Of a stretch of 64,000 bases of DNA, positions 18,988-26,862 are shown in pieces. Positions within the stretch are counted from its first letter, which is position 1; every line of letters begins with the position of its first letter. Origin of the DNA: Pseudomonas wayambapalatensis (GTDB lineage Bacteria > Pseudomonadota > Gammaproteobacteria > Pseudomonadales > Pseudomonadaceae); contig CP077096.1 of the NCBI GenBank assembly GCA_014268975.2, forward strand, positions 3,633,501 to 3,697,500, given 5' to 3'. A program made the position numbers and the translations under genes. Under the pieces are notes generated by a model, which was not told where the DNA came from, searched no databases, and saw only the letters and a list, made by a program, of their open reading frames with translations.

Positions 18988-20238
18988 ATGAATATCCTTT
19001 GCCCCCCTTGCCGCATGATGGCGGCTGGCGCCTGCCTGTTGCTCAGTGCCGGCAGCGCCCTGGCCGAAGGCTTCAGCGAAGATGCCAACGTCGGCCTGAC
19101 CCTGCGCAACTTCTACATCAACCGTAATTTCGTCGACCCGGCCTACACCCAAGGCATGGCCGAAGAATGGACGCAAAGCTTCATCCTCGACGCCCGCTCC
19201 GGCTTTACCCAGGGCGTGGTCGGCTTTGGCGTGGATGTGCTGGGGCTGTATTCGGTAAAGCTCGACGGCGGTCGCGGCACTGCCGGTACCCAGTTGCTGC
19301 CGGTGCACGATGACGGCCGCCCGGCGGATGACTTCGGCCGCCTCGGCGTTGCACTGAAGGCACGCGTTTCGGCCACCGAGCTGAAGATTGGCGAGTGGTC
19401 GCCGATGCTGCCGGTGCTGCGCTCAGACGACGGCCGCTCGCTGCCCCAGACCTTCCAGGGCGCCCAGCTCACCTCGCGTGAAATCGACAACCTCACGCTT
19501 TACGGCGCACGCTTTCGCGGCAATAGCCCGCGCAACGACGCCAGCATGGACGACCTGTTCATGTCCGGCCGACCCAGCGCCACATCGGACCGCCTGGATA
19601 TCCTGGGCGCCGAGTACCTGTTCAACGATAAGGCCACCCAGCTCGCAGCCTGGCATACGGACCTGCAAGACATCTACCGCCAGCAGTACTACAATCTGAT
19701 CCACAGCCAGGCCATCGGCAACTGGACGCTGGGTGCCAACCTCGGCTATTTCGTCGGCGAGGACAGCGGCCGCTCACTGTCAGGCAAGATGGACAACCGC
19801 ACCACCTCGCTGCTGCTCTCGGCGCGTACCGGTGGCCATACCCTGTACCTCGGCCTGCAGCGAGTGAGCGGCGATACCGGCTGGATGCGGGTCAACGGCA
19901 CGGCCGGCACCAGCCTGGCCAACGACAGCTATAACTCCAGCTACGACAACGCCCACGAACGCTCCTGGCAGGTGCGCTACGACCACAACTTCGTAGTCGA
20001 TGGCCTACCGGGGCTACAGTTCATGACCCGCTACATCAGCGGCGACAATGTGCACATTGGCAACGTGCGCGATGGCAAGGAATGGGGCCGCGAAAGCGAA
20101 CTGGCCTATACCCTCCAGAGCGGCAACTTGCGAGACCTGACCGTCAGGTGGCGCAGTTCCACCTTGCGCCGGAACTTCAGCAGCAATGAGTTCGATGAAC
20201 ACCGGGTGATTGTGAGTTATCCGCTGTCTATCCTTTGA
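18988..20238 (+). CDS. OprD-family outer-membrane porin (mevalonate cassette)
   Basis: This 416-aa porin has a signal peptide ending SAGSALA, cleaved before EGFSED. DANVGLTLRNFYINRNF is the typical first strand of the OprD family, and the C-terminus (HRVIVSYPLSIL) has the expected beta-barrel end. OprD-family channels take up specific small carboxylates or amino acids in pseudomonads, which often lack broad porins. It lies 77 bases after the permease and completes an uptake route across both membranes for the mva substrate. AAAGGAAC precedes the chosen ATG. Confidence 0.9.
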   Translation: MNILCPPCRMMAAGACLLLSAGSALAEGFSEDANVGLTLRNFYINRNFVDPAYTQGMAEEWTQSFILDARSGFTQGVVGFGVDVLGLYSVKLDGGRGTAGTQLLPVHDDGRPADDFGRLGVALKARVSATELKIGEWSPMLPVLRSDDGRSLPQTFQGAQLTSREIDNLTLYGARFRGNSPRNDASMDDLFMSGRPSATSDRLDILGAEYLFNDKATQLAAWHTDLQDIYRQQYYNLIHSQAIGNWTLGANLGYFVGEDSGRSLSGKMDNRTTSLLLSARTGGHTLYLGLQRVSGDTGWMRVNGTAGTSLANDSYNSSYDNAHERSWQVRYDHNFVVDGLPGLQFMTRYISGDNVHIGNVRDGKEWGRESELAYTLQSGNLRDLTVRWRSSTLRRNFSSNEFDEHRVIVSYPLSIL

Positions 20239-20721
20239 ACTAAGTCCTCTCCTCCATGCAACCACGCAGCGACCAAGGCCACTGGTTCGCTGCGTATCCG
20301 CACGTCAGTTTGTAGTGCTCTGAATCGCCCTTGGTTTCCCACACCCACCATCGCGACTCGGGAGTCGGGAGTCGGGAGTCGGGAAGAATTGGCCACTCAG
20401 GCGGGTGCAGCAGCAGTAATTCGGATTCGCGAGGAGACCAGCATCACGAAGCCTTTGTGGCCATACGCAGCTACTCTTCCTTCCGCTTATCACCGCTAGA
20501 TGCAGAACACCAGCTTGAGCGCGGCCTTACCGGGCGCCTACTGGCCCCCATAGACCACGATTACCACAGTATCACCCCTAGGATATTGCCGAGCGGCATA
20601 TACAGCGACAGACCAGGACCACCAAAGCTTGAGTTTGGCGGGCTTGCCTGCTAAGTGCTTGCTGGCCTTGTGGCTGCTTCAGTTTGACGAGCGACGCTTT
20701 AGCTTATTGGGAGCAAAACAC
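20239..20721. other. Gene-poor stretch with a heptanucleotide tandem repeat
   Basis: This 480-base region has no convincing gene. Short open frames exist but lack ribosome sites and known motifs. Base composition is less GC-rich than the neighbours. GAGTCGG is repeated three times in tandem at 20362-20382, preceded by a variant GACTCGG. The rest is unassigned and may be debris of exchanged DNA next to the tRNA-Ser locus. Confidence 0.5.
20362..20382. repeat. Three tandem GAGTCGG heptamers
   Basis: Three exact 7-base copies run head to tail, with one degenerate copy (GACTCGG) before them. Such short runs are prone to slippage between strains. Confidence 0.8.
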
Positions 20722-21645
20722 CTATTTCGTAGCCTGATGCGCTTCGACCATGAAAAGGATGGTAGTAGCAGTCAGGTTCAACGTGTACCGAGCCAAGTAT
20801 TCGGGTACGGCGACCAGGGCCGCTCCTTGCCCGTGGCCACCGTTCTTGTTACGCACTGTCGGGACACCGCTTTCCAGCAGCGAGCGAATGGATGCGAACT
20901 GCGACTCGAAGTACGGTGGAAACAAGCCTTTGCTCATGCAGGCGGCGATTAGGTTTTTTGCCGTGTCTGATGGTTGGGTCGGCCAACCGCGAAGACTACA
21001 GATCGTCTTCATAGTGCTTTCGAATGCCTTCAAAGCATCGACAAGGCACTCCTTGTACCGCCCGTGCCGATAGTGCTCATGGGCTTTCAGGAACTCTTCG
21101 TTCGCACCTTCAAAGCTCTGATCACTCAGGACCGCAAGCGCAGGCTTCACAGCCTCTGAGTGAAGGAACTGGGAGTCGACTCGGATGATCTCACCGGACT
21201 CGAACTGATAGCCAACACCGTGCTCTTTGAAGCGCTCGTTCAACTCAGCAATGGCGTCGTCAGACTCAATTTTTCGAACAGTTTGATGCCTGTAAGTCGA
21301 ATTTTCAGCTATGTAATTGTGAATGACCTTGAAGCACAACTCCACAACATCAAGCGCCCTCTCGGTCGACTCCTCTTCCAGAAAGAAATTGAAGATCGAG
21401 TCCTGATCGGACTTAGGGTATCGGGTCAGTTCAAAAACCCCGAACTCTCTGCACAGGGTATTCTTGACGAAACCATACGCTTCTTCAGCATTAGAGGTTC
21501 CGTACCGATCTGTACCGAAGGCATCACTGATGATGTGAACAATCTGGACCCGCAGCGGCTGCGGCAGACCGTCATAGACGTAAACGTCAGGCACTTCGCC
21601 ACGCGCGCGCTTCTGACGTTTAGAGAAAAGATCTAAGACTCCCAC
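20722..21645 (-). CDS. Abortive-infection-like protein (AbiJ N-terminal / Abi C-terminal type)
   Basis: This protein is about 307 aa. The N-terminal part, GVLDLFSKRQKRARGEVPDV and PLRVQIVHIISDAFG, resembles AbiJ-type N-terminal domains of the STM4504/CBY_0614 group. The C-terminal part, YKECLVDALKAFESTMKTIC to VRNKNGGHGQG, resembles the HEPN-like Abi C-terminal domain, with RNKNGGHG as its conserved patch. GTG at 21645 is preferred because GAGGG is well spaced from it; the ATG at 21651 is too close. It sits next to the 3' end of tRNA-Ser, a common insertion site for defence genes. A role in phage defence is inferred only from the family. Confidence 0.65.
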   Translation of the reverse strand: MGVLDLFSKRQKRARGEVPDVYVYDGLPQPLRVQIVHIISDAFGTDRYGTSNAEEAYGFVKNTLCREFGVFELTRYPKSDQDSIFNFFLEEESTERALDVVELCFKVIHNYIAENSTYRHQTVRKIESDDAIAELNERFKEHGVGYQFESGEIIRVDSQFLHSEAVKPALAVLSDQSFEGANEEFLKAHEHYRHGRYKECLVDALKAFESTMKTICSLRGWPTQPSDTAKNLIAACMSKGLFPPYFESQFASIRSLLESGVPTVRNKNGGHGQGAALVAVPEYLARYTLNLTATTILFMVEAHQATK

Positions 21646-21682
21646 AACCATCCCTCGATAGGCTACGGAACATCTAGAAATT

Positions 21683-21772
21683 TGGCGGGGAACCAGGGAT
21701 TCGAACCCTGGGAACGCTCTCACGTTCGCCGGTTTTCAAGACCGGTGCATTCAACCACTCTGCCAATTCCCC
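21683..21772 (-). tRNA. tRNA-Ser (anticodon UGA)
   Basis: This 90-base serine tRNA has an encoded CCA. The acceptor stem is GGGGAAT with its 3' partner. The D arm is CAGAGTGGTTGAATG. The anticodon stem-loop is CCGGT-CTTGAAA-ACCGG with anticodon TGA. It has a class II long variable arm (CGAACGTGAGAGCGTTC) and the T loop GGTTCGAATCC. All arms pair well. Confidence 0.97.
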
Positions 21773-21885
21773 AAATTCTTTTGCGTGCTATGAATCTGCT
21801 AAAAGGCGCACCCTAGGGATGCAAGCAGATCACGCTAAAGCTTTGTTTTTGCAAAACTTTTTAACGATCCCAGGCAGAAGGACCA

Positions 21886-21929
21886 CCAGCTTTCAAGACC
21901 GTTGCCTTAAACCACTCGGCCCCGCTTCC
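21886..21929 (-). pseudogene. 5' half of a second tRNA-Ser, broken at the anticodon
   Basis: On the minus strand from 21929, GGAAGCG, then GCCGAGTGGTTTAAGGC, then AACGGTCTTGAAA give the acceptor 5' strand, D arm and anticodon loop (TGA) of a serine tRNA. After the anticodon loop the sequence diverges: the anticodon stem cannot close properly, and there is no variable arm, T loop or 3' acceptor strand. It is a non-functional tRNA fragment about 115 bases upstream of the intact tRNA-Ser. Confidence 0.75.
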
Positions 21930-22053
21930 AGCTTGTTTTGCGGCGGCAATCATACCGTAATGAAACACGCTGTCAAACTCTCTCTGTCACCCGTTGCAGA
22001 GGCTCTGTTATGATCTTTGCATCTGAACGTTTCAAACCCACAGGAGTGTCGCC

Positions 22054-22725
22054 ATGCGCGAACAGGATTACGCCGTACAACACGGCCAGCAGGTCGAGCA
22101 GCAGGAGGTCAGCAAGGTCCTGCGCAACACGTACAGCCTGCTGGCGCTCACGCTTGCCTTCAGCGGCGTGATGGCTTTCGTCGCTCAACAGATGCGCGTC
22201 GGCTACCCGAACATCTTCGTGGTGCTGATCGGCTTCTACGGGCTGTTCTTCCTCACCGCCAAGCTGCGTGATTCGGTCTGGGGCCTGGTTTCTACCTTCG
22301 CCCTCACCGGCTTCATGGGCTTCATCCTCGGCCCGATCCTCAACCGCTACCTCGGCATGGCCGGTGGCGCTGAAGTGGTCAGCTCGGCCTTCGCCATGAC
22401 CGCACTGGTCTTCGGTGGCCTGTCGGCCTACGTGCTGATCACCCGCCGCGACATGAGCTTCCTCAGCGGCTTCATCACCGCGGGCTTCTTCGTGTTGCTG
22501 GGTGCCGTGGTCGCGAGCTTCTTCTTCCAGATCAGCGGCCTGCAACTGGCGATCAGTGCTGGCTTCGTGCTGTTCTCGTCGGTCTGCATCCTGTTCCAGA
22601 CCAGCGCCATCATCCATGGCGGCGAGCGCAACTACATCATGGCGACCATCAGCCTGTATGTATCGATCTACAACCTGTTCGTCAGCCTGCTGCAGCTGTT
22701 CGGCATCATGGGTCGTGACGACTGA
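22054..22725 (+). CDS. Bax inhibitor-1/YccA family membrane protein
   Basis: This 223-aa inner-membrane protein has seven predicted helices and a short charged N-terminus (MREQDYAVQHGQQVEQQEV). The C-terminal pattern ATISLYVSIYNLFVSLLQLF, with an aspartate-rich end, is characteristic of the BI-1/YccA family. YccA in E. coli binds and modulates the FtsH protease. CACAGGAGTGTCGCC gives a good ribosome site. It is monocistronic and closed by a terminator 26 bases after the stop. Confidence 0.9.
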   Translation: MREQDYAVQHGQQVEQQEVSKVLRNTYSLLALTLAFSGVMAFVAQQMRVGYPNIFVVLIGFYGLFFLTAKLRDSVWGLVSTFALTGFMGFILGPILNRYLGMAGGAEVVSSAFAMTALVFGGLSAYVLITRRDMSFLSGFITAGFFVLLGAVVASFFFQISGLQLAISAGFVLFSSVCILFQTSAIIHGGERNYIMATISLYVSIYNLFVSLLQLFGIMGRDD

Positions 22726-22749
22726 TCGTTAGCGATTGGACGATTCAGG

Positions 22750-22775
22750 AAAGCCCGCTTCGGCGGGCTTTTTTG
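22750..22775 (+). terminator. Terminator after the YccA-like gene
   Basis: The stem AGCCCGC / GCGGGCT has a TTCG tetraloop and is followed by six T residues: a textbook intrinsic terminator. Confidence 0.92.
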
Positions 22776-22909
22776 TGCGTGGATGCTTTTGGGGTGCACG
22801 CCCCTCCCCGCCACGAAGAAGCAGAGAGCAGCCCAGTCAAGACGTACCTCTACCCCTTCGCCGTCGGGCCCCGTAGAATGCGCTCCTTTTTTCTTCGGGG
22901 CGGTTTCCC

Positions 22910-24289
22910 ATGAGTTCACTCGAACACGAGCCGGGCGCGACGGCGCCTGCCAACGAACTGGTCCTTGGCCTCGAGGACAAGCCGCGGCCACTGATCGGTC
23001 TGCTGGCGGCACTGCAGCACTTGCTGGCGATCATCGTGCCAATCGTCACGCCTGGCCTGCTGATCTGCCAGGCGCTGGGCGTTTCGCCGCGGGACACCAA
23101 CCTGATCGTGTCGATGTCGTTGGTGATCTCGGGCATCGCAACCTTCGTCCAGTGCAAGCGCTTCGGGCCATTCGGCGCAGGGTTGCTGATCGTCCAGGGC
23201 ACCAGCTTCAACTTCGTCGGACCGCTGATTGCCGGGGGCGCGCTGATGGTCAAGCAGGGCACGCCGGTCGAAGGCGTGATGGCGGCAATCTTTGGGGTCG
23301 TGATCGCCGGCTCGTTCGTGGAGATGGGCGTTTCGCGCATCCTGCCATTCATCAAGCGCCTGATCACCCCGCTGGTGACCGGCATCGTGGTGCTGATGAT
23401 CGGCCTCACCTTGATCAAAGTTGGCCTGATCAGCATGGGTGGCGGCTTTGCGGCCATGGGCAACGGCACCTTCGCCAATGGCGAGAACCTGCTGCTGTCA
23501 GGCGTGGTGCTGGCGATCATCGTGGTCCTCAACCGGATTCCGGTGGTGTGGATGCGCAGCTGCGCCATCGTCATCGCGCTGGCGGTGGGCTATGCGCTGG
23601 CAGGCTACCTGGGGCGTCTGGACTTTACTGGCATGCACGAGGCCGCGCTGTTCCAGGTGCCGGTACCGCTGCACTTCGGCCTGGGCTTCTCCTGGGCGCT
23701 GTTCATTCCGATGCTGGTGATCTACCTGGTGACCTCGCTGGAAGCCATCGGCGATGTGACAGCCACCAGCAAAGTGTCGCGTCAGCCGGTCGAGGGGCCG
23801 GTGTGGATGCAACGCATCAAGGGCGGGGTGCTGGTCAATGGGGCGAACTCGCTGCTGGCGGGCCTGTTCAACACCTTCCCCAGCTCGATCTTTGCGCAGA
23901 ACAACGGGGTGATCCAGCTGACGGGTATCGCCAGCCGTCATATCGGTGTCTGGATCGCGCTCATGCTGGTATTGCTGGGGCTGTTCCCGAGCGTGGCCGG
24001 GGTGATCCAGGCCGTGCCGGAGCCTGTACTGGGTGGTGCGGCGATGGTGATGTTCGGTGCGGTGGCGGCATCAGGGATCAATATCCTGGCCAGCACCCGC
24101 CTGGATCGTCGGGCGTTGCTGATCATCGCCGTGTCGCTGGCCCTGGGGCTGGGCGTGGCGCAGGTGCCGGAGTTCCTGGCGCACATGCCTGCGGCGCTGC
24201 GTAACGTACTGGAGTCTGGTGTTGCCACCGGCGGTATCTGTGCCCTGGTGCTGAACTGGTTCCTGCCAGAGAGCCGGGAACGCGCCTGA
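22910..24289 (+). CDS. NCS2 purine permease (xanthine/uric acid type)
   Basis: This 459-aa nucleobase-cation symporter of the NAT/NCS2 family has about 14 helices. LQHLLAIIVPIVTPGLLICQ near the N-terminus, QGTSFNF (about residue 98) and SLEAIGDVTATSKVS with FAQNNGVIQLTG (about 275-345) are the NAT-family landmarks. The GTSF block points to the xanthine/urate branch rather than UraA. It imports a purine with protons. The start ATG follows TTCTTCGGGGCGG. It is monocistronic, with a hairpin terminator after the stop. Confidence 0.88.
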   Translation: MSSLEHEPGATAPANELVLGLEDKPRPLIGLLAALQHLLAIIVPIVTPGLLICQALGVSPRDTNLIVSMSLVISGIATFVQCKRFGPFGAGLLIVQGTSFNFVGPLIAGGALMVKQGTPVEGVMAAIFGVVIAGSFVEMGVSRILPFIKRLITPLVTGIVVLMIGLTLIKVGLISMGGGFAAMGNGTFANGENLLLSGVVLAIIVVLNRIPVVWMRSCAIVIALAVGYALAGYLGRLDFTGMHEAALFQVPVPLHFGLGFSWALFIPMLVIYLVTSLEAIGDVTATSKVSRQPVEGPVWMQRIKGGVLVNGANSLLAGLFNTFPSSIFAQNNGVIQLTGIASRHIGVWIALMLVLLGLFPSVAGVIQAVPEPVLGGAAMVMFGAVAASGINILASTRLDRRALLIIAVSLALGLGVAQVPEFLAHMPAALRNVLESGVATGGICALVLNWFLPESRERA

Positions 24290-24310
24290 CCATCTTTGCA
24301 GGCAGACAAA

Positions 24311-24338
24311 AGCCCGCGCCTACAGGTGCGGGCTTTTT
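24311..24338 (+). terminator. Terminator after the purine permease gene
   Basis: The stem AGCCCGC-x-CC / GG-x-GCGGGCT, with a TACA loop, is followed by five T residues, 21 bases after the stop. Confidence 0.9.
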
Positions 24339-24375
24339 GCTTTATCATGACGGCACTTCTTTACACGAGCCTTCC

Positions 24376-24768
24376 ATGAAATTCGCCATCGCGGTGTTTT
24401 CTCCGGCCCATGCGCCCTCCTCGCGCCGCGCGCTGCGCTTCGCCGAGGCGGCCCTGGCCGGCGGACACGAGATTACTCGACTGTTCTTCTACCAGGACGG
24501 GGTGCACAGCGCCTCGGCCAACGTCGTCGCGCCTCAGGATGAACAGGATGTGGCGGCGCAATGGCGCAGCTTCGTCAGCCACCATCAACTCGATGCGGTG
24601 GTCTGCATCGCCGCAGCATTGCGCCGGGGCGTGCTCGACGAGGCCGAAGCCAATCGCTACCAGCGCCCTGCCGTGAACCTGCCCAAGCCGTGGGAGCTGT
24701 CCGGTCTTGGGCAACTGCACGAAGCTGCGCAAGTGGCAGACCGTCTGGTCTGCTTCGGAGGCGATTGA
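24376..24768 (+). CDS. tusD: Sulfurtransferase subunit TusD
   Basis: This 130-aa DsrE-like protein is part of the TusBCD hexamer. The complex takes persulfide sulfur from TusA and passes it to TusE for 2-thiolation of U34 in tRNA. The active cysteine is C77 in VVCIAAALRRGV. The start at MKFAIAVF is chosen over an upstream frame, with ACGAGCC ahead of it. tusC begins one base after the stop, so the genes form a tight operon. Confidence 0.94.
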   Translation: MKFAIAVFSPAHAPSSRRALRFAEAALAGGHEITRLFFYQDGVHSASANVVAPQDEQDVAAQWRSFVSHHQLDAVVCIAAALRRGVLDEAEANRYQRPAVNLPKPWELSGLGQLHEAAQVADRLVCFGGD

Positions 24769-24769
24769 A

Positions 24770-25129
24770 ATGGCCAGCTCTTTGTTGATCATCAGCCGCC
24801 AGGCACCCTGGAATGGGCCATCCGCCCGCGAAGCGCTGGATATCGCGCTTGCCGGTGGCGCCTTCGACCTACCGCTGGGCATGCTGTTTCTCGATGACGG
24901 TGTCTTCCAACTCGCCAGCGGCCAGCAACCGGCCCTGCTGCAGCAGAAGAACCTTGCCGCCAACCTGCAGGCGCTCCCGATGTTCGGGGTCGAGGAGCTG
25001 TTCGCCTGCGCGCACAGCCTCCAGCAACGCGGACTGGACGGCAGCACGCTAGAGCTGCCGGTACAGGTCCTCGACGATGCAGCACTGCGCGCACTGATCG
25101 CCCGTTTCGACCAGGTGGTGACCCTCTGA
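24770..25129 (+). CDS. tusC: Sulfurtransferase subunit TusC
   Basis: This 119-aa DsrF-like subunit of TusBCD opens with SLLIISRQAPWNGPSAREAL, the family start. It then has FDLPLGMLFLDDGVFQL. It is a structural partner of TusD in the sulfur relay. It starts one base after tusD and its stop overlaps the tusB start (TGATGA). Confidence 0.92.
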   Translation: MASSLLIISRQAPWNGPSAREALDIALAGGAFDLPLGMLFLDDGVFQLASGQQPALLQQKNLAANLQALPMFGVEELFACAHSLQQRGLDGSTLELPVQVLDDAALRALIARFDQVVTL

Positions 25130-25425
25130 TGACGACCCTGCATGTAATCAGCCATTCGCCCTTCGGCGACAACCGCTTGACCAGTTGCTTGCGTTTGCTG
25201 GACAACCAGGACGCGCTGCTGCTGTGCGGCGATGCGACCTACGCCCTCAAGCCCGGCAGCGAGCCTTACCGTGTATTGCAGGCTGCTGGCCTGGAGCAAC
25301 GCCTGTTCGCCCTCGAAGAAGACCTGCAGGCCCGCGCAATCCCCGACGAGTTGGCAAAGGCCGTGGACTATCCCGCCTTCGTCGCGCTTTCGCTGCACTA
25401 CGACAAGGTCAATACCTGGCTATGA
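25129..25425 (+). CDS. tusB: Sulfurtransferase subunit TusB
   Basis: This 98-aa DsrH-like subunit of TusBCD begins MTTLHVISHSPF and has DALLLCGDATYAL, the typical core with a conserved cysteine. Its ATG overlaps the tusC stop, and its own stop overlaps the tusE ATG (CTATGAGC), so the four genes are coupled. Confidence 0.92.
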   Translation: MTTLHVISHSPFGDNRLTSCLRLLDNQDALLLCGDATYALKPGSEPYRVLQAAGLEQRLFALEEDLQARAIPDELAKAVDYPAFVALSLHYDKVNTWL

Positions 25426-25757
25426 GCGACCTGATTGTCGGCAATCGCTCGATTGCCCTGGACAAGGACGGCTTCCTGGTCGACCTGCAGGACTGGTCCC
25501 ACGAGGTCGCCCAAGCCCTGGCCGCCCGTGAAGCGATCGCACTGACCCCGGACCACTGGGAAGTCCTCGAATTGCTGCGCCAGTTCTACGACGAATACCA
25601 GCTTTCGCCAGCGACCCGTCCGCTGATCAAGTACACCGCCCTGAAGCTGGGCCCGGACAAGGGCAACAGCCCGCACCTGAACCGTCTGTTCAATGGCACC
25701 CCCGCCAAACTGGCCGCCAAGCTGGCGGGCCTGCCCAAGCCGACCAACTGCATATGA
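25422..25757 (+). CDS. tusE: Sulfur carrier TusE (DsrC family)
   Basis: This 111-aa DsrC-fold protein accepts sulfur from TusBCD and delivers it to MnmA, encoded in this window at 45604-46728. The penultimate cysteine, C110 in KPTNCI, is the persulfide-carrying residue. DKDGFLVDLQDWSHEVA at the start and LTPDHWEVLELLRQFYDEY are conserved. It overlaps tusB by four bases and the next gene by four bases. Confidence 0.95.
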   Translation: MSDLIVGNRSIALDKDGFLVDLQDWSHEVAQALAAREAIALTPDHWEVLELLRQFYDEYQLSPATRPLIKYTALKLGPDKGNSPHLNRLFNGTPAKLAAKLAGLPKPTNCI

Positions 25758-26764
25758 CCGAGCCGATGACCGACAGCCCGAGCCCCCTGACCCTGGAAAC
25801 CCCGGCCGAACACCCCTTCGCCGAGTTCGTGCGCATTCTCGGCAAGGGCAAGCGCGGAGCACGGGGCTTGACCCGCGAGGAAGCGCGCGCAGCGATGACA
25901 CTGCTGCTCGAAGGAAAGGTCGAAGACACCCAACTGGGCGCCTTTCTGATGCTGCTGCGGCACAAGGAGGAAAGTGCCGAGGAGCTGGCAGGTTTCACCG
26001 AGGCCCTGCGCACCCACCTGCAAGCCCCATCGATCGCTGTGGATCTCGACTGGCCAAGCTACGCCGGCAAGAAGCGCCACCTGCCCTGGTACCTGCTGGC
26101 TGCCAAGTGCCTGGCCAACAGCGGCATTCGCATTCTCATGCACGGCGGCGGCGCCCACACGGCTGGGCGCCTGTACACCGAGCAGTTGCTCGCCCTGCTG
26201 GACATCCCCTTGTGCCGTGACTGGCAGACGGTGGCCGACAGCCTGGACCAGCAGCGCCTGGCCTTCTTCCCGTTGCAGGACTGGGCGCCGCAATTGCAGC
26301 GGATGATCGACCTGCGCAACACCCTGGGCCTGCGCTCGCCGATCCACTCCCTGGCCCGCGTACTCAACCCGCTCGGCGCGCGCTGCGGCCTGCAAAGCAT
26401 CTTCCACCCGGGCTACCAGGCCGTGCACCGCGAGGCCAGTCGCCTGCTCGGCGATCACGCCCTGGTGATCAAAGGTGATGGCGGCGAGATCGAAGTCAAT
26501 CCAGATGTCATCAGCCACTTGTACGGCACCACCGGCAGCGAGGCCTGGGACGAAGAATGGCCCGCGCTGAGTGCACAACGCCACGTCAAGCCAGCAAAGC
26601 TTGAGCCCGAGCATCTGTTGGCGGTATGGCACGGCGCGGCGCAGGACAGCTATGGCGAGCTGGCGGTCGTCGCGACCATGGCCCTGGCGCTGCGCGGCCT
26701 GGGCCATGATCGCGAACAGGCGTTCGACACCGCGCGCACGTTCTGGTCAAACCGAAACATCTAA
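25754..26764 (+). CDS. YbiB/TrpD2-like glycosyltransferase-family protein
   Basis: This 336-aa protein is related to anthranilate phosphoribosyltransferase. The N-terminal helical domain (AEFVRILGKGKRGARGLTRE) is followed by the alpha/beta domain with MHGGGAHTAG, where TrpD has its PRPP-binding loop, and IKGDGGEIEVNPD. E. coli YbiB belongs to this family and binds nucleic acid rather than acting in tryptophan synthesis. Its start overlaps the tusE stop, so it is the fifth gene of the tus operon here. Confidence 0.82.
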   Translation: MTEPMTDSPSPLTLETPAEHPFAEFVRILGKGKRGARGLTREEARAAMTLLLEGKVEDTQLGAFLMLLRHKEESAEELAGFTEALRTHLQAPSIAVDLDWPSYAGKKRHLPWYLLAAKCLANSGIRILMHGGGAHTAGRLYTEQLLALLDIPLCRDWQTVADSLDQQRLAFFPLQDWAPQLQRMIDLRNTLGLRSPIHSLARVLNPLGARCGLQSIFHPGYQAVHREASRLLGDHALVIKGDGGEIEVNPDVISHLYGTTGSEAWDEEWPALSAQRHVKPAKLEPEHLLAVWHGAAQDSYGELAVVATMALALRGLGHDREQAFDTARTFWSNRNI

Positions 26765-26862
26765 CCAGTCGATCAATAACTGGCGATATTTGCGCTATTT
26801 ATTCGAACGGTATGCCCTAGACTGAGCTCCAACGACAGACTATTTGGTAATTGGAGCTCCAC

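Noticed and set aside
20331..20654. A 107-codon frame in the gene-poor stretch
   Set aside because: It has no ribosome site, no motif, and reads through the tandem repeat; I treat it as chance.
21683..21929. CRISPR-like or tandem tRNA array around tRNA-Ser
   Set aside because: Only one intact tRNA and one half tRNA are present; there are no regularly spaced repeats here or elsewhere in the window.
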